A DNA stretch of 61,067 bases from Lentimicrobiaceae bacterium (GTDB taxonomy: Bacteria > Bacteroidota > Bacteroidia > Bacteroidales > UBA4417): positions 1 to 61,067 of the forward strand of contig JAQVEX010000006.1 in NCBI GenBank assembly GCA_028697555.1, read 5' to 3'. The notes beneath the pieces were generated by a model. It saw only the letters and a program-made list of their open reading frames with translations. It was not told the DNA's origin and made no database searches. A program made the position numbers and the translations under genes. Positions 34,641 through 43,037 of this stretch are shown here, piece by piece. Numbering within the stretch: position 1 is the stretch's first letter; each line of letters opens with the position of its first letter.

Positions 34641-36593
34641 TTATTTTACTTTTCTTCCCAATTTTTTGTAACCTTTTATCAAAATTAAAACGTCGTTCAG
34701 AAGTTTATAATCTTTGGCGTAAACAGCATTGAGCTTGTATATAAGTTCGTAGTTGTCAATCTGTTTGTTGAAATTATCTGTAGGAAACAATATTGATTTT
34801 TTTAAATTAGGCAAGGTTTTGCAACTAATTTCAGTATTGTAGCCCACCAAAGTATATTTTGAAACGAAAACCTTAAAAATATTGCCTATAAAATTCTTTC
34901 TTTCGGGAATAAAGATAAGGTGCAAGGGCAAAGTCAATATCATAAACAAAGAAACAATAAAATCGAAGGTTCTTTTTAGAATTTTATTATTGGTTTTTGA
35001 TACTGAATTGTTTTCAAGTTCTAAGAGCTCGCCGACGGTATTTATGGAACTGCTGCCGATAATTGATAAGCTTTTGGGCGGAGCTATCTTGTATTCGATG
35101 TTCAGATGCTGCAGCATTGACATTTGGTCGATAATTTGCTCCGATTTTAAATCGCCGGCACAAAACACGATTTCGTTTATTTTATTTACTCTGACAATAT
35201 CTTCCAATTTGTCGATATTTCCGACAAACATATCGTTTGAACCTGCATCATTGCTTGTGCTGATATTAAAACAGACTTCATTTTTCAAATTAAAATTCGT
35301 AATCATTTGTCTAACACGTTCGACTTCTTGTGCCGAGCCGACAATTGCTATACGCTTGTTTGCAGGTATTTTGATATATCCTACCAAAATATAGAAAAGT
35401 CGGACAAATAATATTGCCATAGGCGAAAACAATGCTCCAAACAAGACTATTCCACGAGAAAACCTTAGAATTTCGGGCAACATGGAATATATTGCCAATA
35501 AAACTACCCCACCTACTACACTGCCTTTCAGGGCTTTTTTAATTTTGTACGGCTTGCTGTAACCCGAATTGAAAAACAAGCATAAAAGCATAATCAAGAC
35601 CATTGCCGGTAGTACGTAGTAGTATAGCTCAACAGGATAAGAGCCGCCTTCGGGATACAACTTGTTTTCCCAAAGTTTGCTTATAGCGTAGTAACCTGCA
35701 GAAAGCAACAAAGCATCGGATAATGGCAGTAAAATCCAGTTTAAAATGCGTTTTAGCATAGCCAAACCGGCTTTTAACCATATTGCAAACTTTATCAGCA
35801 ACGTAAAAGCACCGTAATACCGCTTGGTGAAATGCTTTTTGGTAAAAATTATCATTGCGTTGTAAAACACGTAAACGTAATTCAAACTGCCTTTCTTGGT
35901 GCTTTCGCCTTTGTAGTGAATGATACGAGTTTTGGGATAATAATAATTTTTGTACCCTGCTTGTAAAATTCGGTACGATAAGTCGATATCTTCGCCATAC
36001 ATAAAGAAATCTTCGTCTAAAAGACCGATTTTGTCTAAAACGCTCTTACGCAAAAGCATAAACGCACCCGACAAAATTTCGACAGAATGTATTTGTTCTT
36101 TATCCAAATATCCCAAATGGTACTTGTTGAATGTCTTTGATTTAGGAAAAATTTTCGACAGTCCCGACATCTTAAAAAACGAAACCTTTGGTGTTGGTAG
36201 TCCGCGTTTTGATTCGGGTAAAAAGTTTCCTTTTCCGTCAACCATCTTAACACCCAAGCCGCCTGCATCAGGAGTTTCGTCCATAAAATTAACCACCTTA
36301 GCCAAAGTGTCGGTTTCAATAACCGTGTCGGGATTGAGCAACAAAACGTATTCGCCTTTGGCTATTCTTATTGCCTGATTGTTTGCCTTAGAAAAACCAA
36401 CATTATCTTTATTGGCAATGCAATTAACATTAGGAAATTTATTCCTAACCATTGACACTGAGTTATCTACGGAAGCATTATCAACAACAAACACTTCCAT
36501 ATCGAAATCAACTTTTGATGCCATAACCGAATGCAGGCACTGCTCCAAAAATGTTGAAACATTATAACTGACTATAACAACCGATAACTTCAA
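34641..36593 (-). CDS. GT2 glycosyltransferase fused to a truncated polyprenyl glycosylphosphotransferase-like part
   Basis: A 650-residue protein in four parts. Residues 1-230 are a GT2 domain of the rhamnosyltransferase type (VVIVSYNVSTFLEQCLHSV, VVDNASVDNS, NVGFSKANNQ, LLLNPDTVIE, FFMYGEDIDLSYR). Residues ~255-400 contain about five hydrophobic helices. Residues ~405-530 form a Rossmann-like domain (KRIAIVGSAQEVERV) like the one in polyprenyl glycosylphosphotransferases. Residues ~545-650 begin as a sugar-phosphate transferase (KRTFDFIVSLFMILTLPLHLIFI) and end like one (DYKLLNDVLILIKG). Between them, the Q-E-R-x-G, K-F-R-x-M and D-E-x-P-Q catalytic core is missing. It probably transfers a sugar to a surface glycan, with the back half as a membrane scaffold. 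Confidence 0.8.
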   Translation of the reverse strand: MKLSVVIVSYNVSTFLEQCLHSVMASKVDFDMEVFVVDNASVDNSVSMVRNKFPNVNCIANKDNVGFSKANNQAIRIAKGEYVLLLNPDTVIETDTLAKVVNFMDETPDAGGLGVKMVDGKGNFLPESKRGLPTPKVSFFKMSGLSKIFPKSKTFNKYHLGYLDKEQIHSVEILSGAFMLLRKSVLDKIGLLDEDFFMYGEDIDLSYRILQAGYKNYYYPKTRIIHYKGESTKKGSLNYVYVFYNAMIIFTKKHFTKRYYGAFTLLIKFAIWLKAGLAMLKRILNWILLPLSDALLLSAGYYAISKLWENKLYPEGGSYPVELYYYVLPAMVLIMLLCLFFNSGYSKPYKIKKALKGSVVGGVVLLAIYSMLPEILRFSRGIVLFGALFSPMAILFVRLFYILVGYIKIPANKRIAIVGSAQEVERVRQMITNFNLKNEVCFNISTSNDAGSNDMFVGNIDKLEDIVRVNKINEIVFCAGDLKSEQIIDQMSMLQHLNIEYKIAPPKSLSIIGSSSINTVGELLELENNSVSKTNNKILKRTFDFIVSLFMILTLPLHLIFIPERKNFIGNIFKVFVSKYTLVGYNTEISCKTLPNLKKSILFPTDNFNKQIDNYELIYKLNAVYAKDYKLLNDVLILIKGYKKLGRKVK

Positions 36594-36851
36594 GATTACA
36601 CTTTTTTACAGTATGCAAAGATAATGTATTTGGTTTAATTGGAGAGAGAGTATTTTTTTATGGTTTTGAGGTTTGGTGTGTATTATAAAAAATTGGATTA
36701 TTAATGTCACCCTTATACACCACGTGCGTGGCGAGTTGCATGTTCGTAATTACACAACATTACTTAACCCCACTTGAAAAGTAATCTTCAAATTATCATT
36801 AACTGCACCATTAACTATATTTATGTAACATTAAATGATTTTATTTGTTGA

Positions 36852-37586
36852 TTAGAATGATATACCGAATTTTATACTTATTGCACCAAAGTTTTCTGTA
36901 TCTTCACGGTAACCGCCCCAGTACGAAACAGTATTATTCATCCTTTGCATTTCATAACCAAATCCAAAAAACATTGCAGATTTGTCTGAGATTTTAAAAC
37001 TAACCCCAAAAGTGGGAGTAAGTAAAATCCCTTCCCCTATGTATCTATTTGCTACATTATATGAAAATGAATATCCTATTCCTAATGACAGATATGGAGA
37101 TACTTTTCTATTGATAAAATTTGTCCGAAAATCCAAAAAAAAGGGAATTAATACTGCATCGGCACCAGAGTAATAATGTAATCCTGTTCCAACACCCATT
37201 GAGATGTAGGGATTTATCTGGTGCCCAAAAATAAAATTAAACTTAAATCTATTCTGACGATAGTCGCCTACCCCTATTTGATGACCCAGTTCTACAATTC
37301 CTTTATATCCAGGTTGTAATCCGGGTTGTAACCCAATATTATTTAAAGGATTACCATTTTTGTCCCTTAATTGCTCTTTAGTAAACCTCTCAATATCATC
37401 AATTTGACAAACGAAAACATTTCTATCAGCAGTCTCAATTTTAATAGATTTGTTTGGAATTTGTTCAATAATTATTCCACGAATAATGCTTCCATTTTTT
37501 AGATAAACTACATCTTGATAATTACTTTGTCCGAATGACAACATCGCGAATGATAAAAATAAAAGTAATGTAAAATATTTTTTCAT
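36852..37586 (-). CDS. outer-membrane beta-barrel protein, unknown function
   Basis: A 244-residue exported protein. A signal peptide (MKKYFTLLLFLSFAMLSFGQS) is followed by a short domain (YQDVVYLKNGSIIRGIIIEQIPNKSIKIETADRNVFVCQIDDIERF) of the type that precedes barrels in many Bacteroidota proteins. Alternating strands with Gly and aromatic residues then run to a C-terminal Phe (ISIKFGISF), as in outer-membrane porin-like barrels of eight strands. Its upstream region carries the shared promoter module of this minus-strand run. Confidence 0.75.
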   Translation of the reverse strand: MKKYFTLLLFLSFAMLSFGQSNYQDVVYLKNGSIIRGIIIEQIPNKSIKIETADRNVFVCQIDDIERFTKEQLRDKNGNPLNNIGLQPGLQPGYKGIVELGHQIGVGDYRQNRFKFNFIFGHQINPYISMGVGTGLHYYSGADAVLIPFFLDFRTNFINRKVSPYLSLGIGYSFSYNVANRYIGEGILLTPTFGVSFKISDKSAMFFGFGYEMQRMNNTVSYWGGYREDTENFGAISIKFGISF

Positions 37587-37891
37587 AATTTAAGAGATTA
37601 TGTTGTTAATGAATACGTTTGCCTGACATTAAATATACTAAACAAAAATACAAAATTCACAAATATAAAATGTATTCAGAAATAATTATTTTTTGATGCT
37701 TGTAGAAAACTAATAGCATCATATCTTTTAAATTAATTAAAAATGCTTTTTTAGAGCTACTGCTGACTTCTCAGAATATGAACTGATTTAGATGCACAAA
37801 ACTGTCATTACACAACAAAAGTTGATAACTAGAAGAATATTAAATTGATTATGCTATCCACCATTGTACCAAATGCTTGTTACTATCAGTT
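37587..37891. other. 305-base spacer with one promoter, otherwise featureless
   Basis: Apart from the promoter module at 37643-37694 for the barrel gene, I see no gene, repeat array or stable hairpin. Confidence 0.5.
37643..37694 (-). promoter_or_regulatory. shared promoter module, gene ending 36852
   Basis: The -7 box is TATTTTTG on the minus strand (37643-37650). The conserved A/T element GAAATAATTATTTTTT starts 36 bases from it (37679-37694). Confidence 0.5.
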
Positions 37892-38752
37892 TTATTCTTT
37901 TGCCTTTAAATAGTTTATAAATGCTGAGCAAGAAATTAACATGAATTTGGCATCCTCTATAGTTACATTAATATCGTCCTCTAACAAGGAATGTCTAATG
38001 CCTCCTGAATCACTTGTATAACCGTATAATGCAGAAAAAGATGATTTCATTGCTTTATGGATTCGGTTTGTCTTTTCAATTTGGGTAAGTGCTTTACCCA
38101 ATGTTGCTTTTGGGTCTCCTGTTAGAATACAACAATAAGCCTCTACCGCAGAAATAGCTTCTTTAATAGAATTTCTATAGTCTGGGTTTTGTCTGTTTGA
38201 TAGTAAATCCAGTGCTTGGCATAAATGTGTTTCAACAGACTTATATTTTGATGTATTACTGAGAGCTTCCTCAATAGCTTTAACTTCTTGGTCTGAAGTT
38301 ATTTGAACAATTTTATTTTGAATTATAGTATAACCTGCAAGTTCTCTTTTTAAAGTATGATTTACTTTAGCTGTATAGTCTAAATTTAATGTATCACTAA
38401 TGCTTGATAAAAACTCTATCAAATCATACTTTTCAAACCATTCTGCTTTCAAATACCAGTTTTTTATAAATTTAATAACACCATCCGAATAAACACCTCC
38501 AAGACTAGTAGTTGGAATTTCATCTGCTTTAAGTTCAAAAAAGTTTTCCCAAATATATCTTAAAATTTTAACTCGCCTTGATTCCCCATAAGATGATGAA
38601 GAATAGTCGGCTGTTTTATTAATGAAATCATTTAATATATTGTTCCACAAACGATTTTCTAAGACCTGATCGATACTGCCCGTTTGTAAGGTTTGTCGTA
38701 TATCTTTTTTTCCTATTCTTTGTGAAAATCTCATAATCGTATTTGCTCTCAA
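37892..38752 (-). CDS. AbiJ-like abortive-infection protein
   Basis: A 286-residue cytoplasmic protein. The N-terminus (RFSQRIGKKDIRQTLQTGSIDQVLENRLWNNILNDF) matches my memory of the AbiJ N-terminal domain 4 pattern: FSeR.G, then s.d..LrN.LWn. The C-terminal half (residues ~190-286: ETHLCQALDLLSNRQNPDYRNSIKEAISAVEAYCCIL, ALYGYTSDSGGIRHSLLEDD) is all helix, like the domain paired with it in abortive-infection proteins. HEPN RNases usually show R-x4-6-H, but here only an adjacent Arg-His is seen, so nuclease activity is uncertain. Phage defence by growth arrest is the likely role. It stands alone among envelope genes. Confidence 0.65.
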   Translation of the reverse strand: MRANTIMRFSQRIGKKDIRQTLQTGSIDQVLENRLWNNILNDFINKTADYSSSSYGESRRVKILRYIWENFFELKADEIPTTSLGGVYSDGVIKFIKNWYLKAEWFEKYDLIEFLSSISDTLNLDYTAKVNHTLKRELAGYTIIQNKIVQITSDQEVKAIEEALSNTSKYKSVETHLCQALDLLSNRQNPDYRNSIKEAISAVEAYCCILTGDPKATLGKALTQIEKTNRIHKAMKSSFSALYGYTSDSGGIRHSLLEDDINVTIEDAKFMLISCSAFINYLKAKE

Positions 38753-38779
38753 ATTTCTAGTAACGCATAATTTTCACAA

Positions 38780-38815
38780 CAAAAATAAAACATTTTCAGA
38801 AACAATTAATTTTCA
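38780..38815 (-). promoter_or_regulatory. shared promoter module, AbiJ-like gene
   Basis: Minus-strand TATTTTTG at 38780-38787, 28 bases upstream of the start. The A/T element (GAAACAATTAATTTT) follows at 19 rather than 36-38 bases, as if a segment were deleted. Confidence 0.45.
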
Positions 38816-38877
38816 CCTTAACCTTATTAGCATTTACTTTATCCTTTTAAAACAATAAGCCCTCCCGCACGCAATCA

Positions 38878-40173
38878 CTACTCCTTTACTATCTTCCTAA
38901 ACTCAAAAGTTTTGCCATTATCAAGTTTAATGAAGTATATACCGGGTGCGAAATTGCTTGTGTGAACGGCAGTTTTTTTAACAAAATTACCTTTGGTAAT
39001 GACTTGTCCTACAGAATTTAAAATTTCAAAATTTACGATTTCGGAATTACCCTTTATTTCAATAATCAGTTCATTTGAAACAGGATTTGGATATATTTTA
39101 ACACCTTTATCCGATTCAACAATTTCTTTATCTGATAAAAATACATTTATTGTATTTGACGGGTCGGAGCTACAACCTGCCAAAGTAACAATTACATAAT
39201 AGTTGCCATTTACAGTTGCAGTATAATTCTGACTTGTAGCACTGGTTATTAAGCTGTCTTGGTAATACCATTGATTACCTGACGGAGCGCTGGAATGCAA
39301 AACCGAACCGTTTAATGTAATGATTGGAGTATTCGGTTTTTTGTTTACGGTAATTGCCTTTGTTGCAGCTTCACCCTCGCCGCATTTATTTTTTCCTCTT
39401 ACTTTTATATTGCCTGAAATTGCATTAGTGCCAAAATCAACTTCAATGCTGTTTGTCGTGCTTGTTCCAGTTGCTCCGCTTGGAAGTGTCCATACGTACG
39501 AAGTTGCATTTGCTATTTCGGGCACTTGGTAAGTTACAGAACCTTGCCCTTGGCAGACTGTTGACTCACCTGTAATTATTCCGGCGGCTGAAGGCGGATT
39601 TCCGGCAGGAGTATTGAGTAAGTAATTTGTGTGTGTCCAAGTGTGGTCAGCACCTGAGACCACCCAATTATAGTCGGCAATTTTCAGACCTTCACCAAAC
39701 CATGGATCCATGTAATACAAATTATTTCCTACCAAACCGTGTCCGACAACAAAATGTCCGCCTCCCGAAGTCCATCCCCAACGAATAATAAATAATCTGT
39801 TGTTTTGAATATTAGAAATTACTTGGTCTTGAGTAAGTACTAAAGTTCCTGAATTTGAAATATTTCCAAAGTGAACTAATATGTCTTGAATGCTTCCGGG
39901 CTCTCCCCAATTGTAGTTCCAATAATTACACCCTGCCAAAGGATTGACACAGCAATTTGTGTTGCCAAAATTATGCCATGTAGCGACAGTTCGCGTGTAC
40001 TCTGCAATCTCGCACTGCGACACAGACACACAATAATAGTCTAGAACACATGCAGTAACACCTGTCCAACACCACTGACTTTGCTCTTGAATTACCTGAG
40101 TAACATCCAAAACCTGCGATTTTAAATTGATAGAAGCTATCAAAATCAACACACATAATATTACCTTTTTCAT
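38878..40173 (-). CDS. secreted papain-like (AvrRpt2/C70-type) cysteine protease with T9SS sorting domain
   Basis: A 431-residue exported protein. After the signal peptide (to about residue 19), VIQEQSQWCWTGVTACVLDYY holds the presumed catalytic Cys35. The His is in GGGHFVVGHG (His140) and the third member is probably Asp156 in YYMDPWFGEG. The arrangement resembles the AvrRpt2/C39-like papain fold, with extra Cys residues (NCCVNPLAGC) for disulfides. One or two immunoglobulin-like/PKD segments follow (residues ~195-350), then a type A T9SS tail (VKIYPNPVSNELIIEI to GIYFIKLDNGKTFEFRKIVKE). It should be secreted or surface-attached. The gene upstream ends six bases before its start, so the two form an operon. 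Confidence 0.78.
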   Translation of the reverse strand: MKKVILCVLILIASINLKSQVLDVTQVIQEQSQWCWTGVTACVLDYYCVSVSQCEIAEYTRTVATWHNFGNTNCCVNPLAGCNYWNYNWGEPGSIQDILVHFGNISNSGTLVLTQDQVISNIQNNRLFIIRWGWTSGGGHFVVGHGLVGNNLYYMDPWFGEGLKIADYNWVVSGADHTWTHTNYLLNTPAGNPPSAAGIITGESTVCQGQGSVTYQVPEIANATSYVWTLPSGATGTSTTNSIEVDFGTNAISGNIKVRGKNKCGEGEAATKAITVNKKPNTPIITLNGSVLHSSAPSGNQWYYQDSLITSATSQNYTATVNGNYYVIVTLAGCSSDPSNTINVFLSDKEIVESDKGVKIYPNPVSNELIIEIKGNSEIVNFEILNSVGQVITKGNFVKKTAVHTSNFAPGIYFIKLDNGKTFEFRKIVKE

Positions 40174-40179
40174 AATTTT

Positions 40180-40734
40180 TTATTTTATTATATTGATTAA
40201 TTCGTTTAAGCTATATTGGCTTTTTTCTTGATTTGAAATTGGCTGGAATTTCCATTCTCCGACGCTATCTTCGCACATAAAGTAGTCTGTTCGTAGCTCA
40301 TATACCCTAAGCATTGCCGAAAAATCGTTTTCTTTTTTAAACTTAAAAAACTCTTCAGCCAATAACACAGCTCCAAAATCGACAATCTTGTATTCATCGT
40401 CGCTATTTTTATGTATGGTAAACAGAGCTCTATACTCATTATCAATGACTAACGGAACACGCCACGTATTTGTAAATGATAAACTGCCGTTTTTAATGGT
40501 GTAAACAGCAATAGGTTTACCAATAGTTGCTTTATTTATTTCAGCTTGGTTGTTAATTCCATAATTGCTTAAAATTTCACTAGGAATTTCTTCTAAAAAG
40601 AGCCTGATTGATGTATTAAATTCCGAAGGGAAATTTGGTTCCGGAATTTTTAAATCCTGCGAAAATGCAAGTTTTGTTACCATTAGCAATGCTAATAGAA
40701 TAAATGTTGATTTTGTTTTTATATTCATAATCAT
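40180..40734 (-). CDS. secreted protein of unknown function, operon with the cysteine protease
   Basis: A 184-residue exported protein with a signal peptide (MNIKTKSTFILLALLMVTKLAFSQD). The mature part (FNTSIRLFLEEIPSEILSNYGINNQAEINKATIGKPIAVYTIKNGSLSF, NEYRALFTIHKN) is an alpha/beta domain that I do not recognise. It resembles in outline the small partner or propeptide-like proteins next to secreted C10/C39-type proteases, so it might be an inhibitor or chaperone of the downstream protease; this rests on position only. The stop lies six bases before the protease start codon. ATG at 40734 or the next ATG two codons on are both possible. Confidence 0.6.
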   Translation of the reverse strand: MIMNIKTKSTFILLALLMVTKLAFSQDLKIPEPNFPSEFNTSIRLFLEEIPSEILSNYGINNQAEINKATIGKPIAVYTIKNGSLSFTNTWRVPLVIDNEYRALFTIHKNSDDEYKIVDFGAVLLAEEFFKFKKENDFSAMLRVYELRTDYFMCEDSVGEWKFQPISNQEKSQYSLNELINIIK

Positions 40735-40807
40735 CTTATTGTTTGTTACATTTTTTTGTAGTTGTTATTGGCTTTTCATCGCTTGACACAGACGCATTTT
40801 TACTCAA

Positions 40808-40860
40808 CAAATGTACAATATTCGTAAATGCAAAACATTTTCTCGGACAATTATTTTTTT
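40808..40860 (-). promoter_or_regulatory. shared promoter module, gene at 40180-40734
   Basis: Minus-strand TACATTTG (40808-40815), TTTTG 15 bases upstream, and the A/T element (40846-40860) 38 bases away. Confidence 0.5.
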
Positions 40861-40892
40861 ACCACAACCATTTTACCACGTATTGTGCACTT

Positions 40893-41621
40893 TTATTTAT
40901 CAATCATTGTTTTGATCTTGTTGTAGGTAATTTCCGTTTCGGTTTTATCTTTGAAATTGATGATGATTTTATCATCGTTATTTTTGGTTATTATCAGATA
41001 TGGCGGTAAATCGGAATGGACTAACAGTCTGCTTTTGCCGAATTTATCAAGGGTGAATATTCCCTTTTTTGCACTACCATAACTAAATCCATTACTACGT
41101 ACTTTAATTTTCGGTAATTGGTCGGAAAGTTCGATGTTTTCAATCTCGCCAATATTTATTTCAAATCCGTACATTCCCGAAAATCTGATTGTATCATTAT
41201 TGTATATCAGCTTTGAAGTGCTACATCCGTAAACTAATAGTCCAATTGCGAATGAAAGCACCAATACATTAATAACGACAATAAAATATACCGACATGGT
41301 ATTCTTACTCTTGTTGTGGTCGAATTTCTGAGCTTTAATAATCATAATTGATACTCCAACTAAAATTGCTATCAATACTATTGAATTGGCAATAATTTCT
41401 AAACCAATCAGCTTAAAAATAAAATATCCGATTATGATTGATAGACCTATAACGATAAATCCATTGCGCATAAATGTCGATAAGCCGTCAATATCAACAT
41501 TTTCCTTCTTTTCTTTCGGCATGGTGTTATATCCGGCAATTAAATTAGGCATGGATTTAATTAGAAATCCTAAACCTATCATTAATATTCCGATTATAAA
41601 ACTAAATATTATGTAAAACAT
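40893..41621 (-). CDS. membrane protein of unknown function
   Basis: A 242-residue protein with about four hydrophobic helices in the first 130 residues (residues 1-20, 50-70, 73-95 and 108-130). A hydrophilic C-terminal domain follows (FSGMYGFEINIGEIENIELSDQLPKIKVRSNGFSYGSAKKGIFTLDKFGKSRLLVHSDLPPYLIITKNNDDKIIINFKD). That domain has the pattern of a PH-like/bacterial membrane-flanked domain, a common signalling-free module of membrane proteins. No function can be given. It has its own promoter module. Confidence 0.6.
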   Translation of the reverse strand: MFYIIFSFIIGILMIGLGFLIKSMPNLIAGYNTMPKEKKENVDIDGLSTFMRNGFIVIGLSIIIGYFIFKLIGLEIIANSIVLIAILVGVSIMIIKAQKFDHNKSKNTMSVYFIVVINVLVLSFAIGLLVYGCSTSKLIYNNDTIRFSGMYGFEINIGEIENIELSDQLPKIKVRSNGFSYGSAKKGIFTLDKFGKSRLLVHSDLPPYLIITKNNDDKIIINFKDKTETEITYNKIKTMIDK

Positions 41622-41667
41622 TGTTTATCAGCTTATTACAACTATGACTTACGTTTGATTTACGAAA

Positions 41668-41705
41668 CAAATGTAAAATATTTTCTAAAATAACTATCTT
41701 TTTTA
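41668..41705 (-). promoter_or_regulatory. shared promoter module, gene at 40893-41621
   Basis: Minus-strand TACATTTG (41668-41675). The A/T element is at the short 19-base distance. Confidence 0.45.
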
Positions 41706-41718
41706 TTGCTTTAAGTTG

Positions 41719-42924
41719 TTAAACAGTTTGTTGGTCAGCGTTGCTTTTTCTTTGTTTTTTCTTATTTACCACCACAAAAATTATCATCAGAATTGTAGCT
41801 ATAAAAGCCATGATAGAGCCAAAATAAAACGGTGCATTGGAATTGACGTTGTCGTATAACAAGCCTGCTATTAAACTTGCCGGAAGAAGCGTAATTCCGA
41901 GTACAGCGTGATATAAGCCGTAACCTGTGCCTTTTAAGTCTTTACTTACTATATCCGAAATTAGAGCTTTTTGGCTTCCATCGACCAAGGCACTGTACAA
42001 GCCGTAAAAAACGAATAGAATTATAAAAACATTCAAACTGTTAAATCTGCCGAAAAAGTAATACACAATTGAATAAACAAGAAATCCGAGAATAATCATC
42101 ACTTCGCGACCTTTTTTGTCGGATATTTTACCTATAGGTATTGCCAATAATACGGAAACAACATTAAAAATCATGTAAACAAAAGGTACGTACGACTTAT
42201 TTATTCCGGTTTCGGCAGTTTTTACAAGTAATAACGCATCGGCGGAATTGCCAAGACTAAAAACGAACACAATTAGCAAGAAGAAATAAAACTTTTTAGG
42301 CAACTGATTTAAACGGAATTTGTTATTTGTTTCTTTTTTATCCGTTTTTACATCTTTAATGAAAACAGCAATGGTAATAACGCCCAATATTGCCGGAATA
42401 GTAGCAATAAGGAATATATTGGTATAGTTGAGCGGGAAAAAGTATAATAACAAAAAAGCTGTTAAAGGTCCAAGAATTGCTCCGCTATTATCCATTGCTT
42501 TATGAAACCCGAAGTTTTTACCTGCTTCGTTTTTAGCAACCGAGCCGCTGATAAGACTGTCGCGTGGTGCAGCTCTGAAGCCCTTACCTATTCTTTCGAA
42601 AAAACGTAAAAACAAGACTTGAATTGGAAATCTGACTAAAGCATAAATAGGAGTTATTATAGCGGTAAGTCCGTAGCCAATAAGCATAAACGGTTTGTTT
42701 TTTTTAATCCTATCACTCCAATATCCCGAAAAAGCTTTGACTAAAGCTGCAGTACTTTCTGCAATCCCTTCGATTAACGAAATTGAAGTCTTTGATGCAC
42801 CAATAGACAGTAGGAACAGCGGCATCACGCTATATATCATTTTTGTAGATGTATCGGTAAAAAAACTGGTTAATCCGGTAAAAAAGACATTCCTCTGTAA
42901 TCCGAGTATTTTTTTGTTTTCCAT
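41719..42924 (-). CDS. MFS transporter
   Basis: A ~401-residue inner-membrane protein with twelve predicted helices. The loop between helices 2 and 3 (GYWSDRIKKNKPFMLIGYG) matches the MFS G-x-x-x-D-R-x-G/K-R signature, and an equivalent GKISDKKGREVMI stands in the second half. FSLGNSADALLLVKTAE and ERIGKGFRAAPRDSLI are typical of the YnfM/drug-exporter-like branch in Bacteroidota. The substrate is unknown. The frame is open to 43008, but ATG 42924 (MENKKILGLQRN) places the first helix at the normal distance, so I prefer it; the 28-residue extension is polar and has no helix. Confidence 0.8.
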   Translation of the reverse strand: MENKKILGLQRNVFFTGLTSFFTDTSTKMIYSVMPLFLLSIGASKTSISLIEGIAESTAALVKAFSGYWSDRIKKNKPFMLIGYGLTAIITPIYALVRFPIQVLFLRFFERIGKGFRAAPRDSLISGSVAKNEAGKNFGFHKAMDNSGAILGPLTAFLLLYFFPLNYTNIFLIATIPAILGVITIAVFIKDVKTDKKETNNKFRLNQLPKKFYFFLLIVFVFSLGNSADALLLVKTAETGINKSYVPFVYMIFNVVSVLLAIPIGKISDKKGREVMIILGFLVYSIVYYFFGRFNSLNVFIILFVFYGLYSALVDGSQKALISDIVSKDLKGTGYGLYHAVLGITLLPASLIAGLLYDNVNSNAPFYFGSIMAFIATILMIIFVVVNKKKQRKSNADQQTV

Positions 42925-43037
42925 TATGGCATTTTGTTGATATTGTGAGGGTTTTAGTGTTACCTTAGGTTTTACCCTATGAGTACAAAACTCTGAAAAA
43001 GTACTCATTTTTTATATCGCTTGTTTTAGCACATAAT

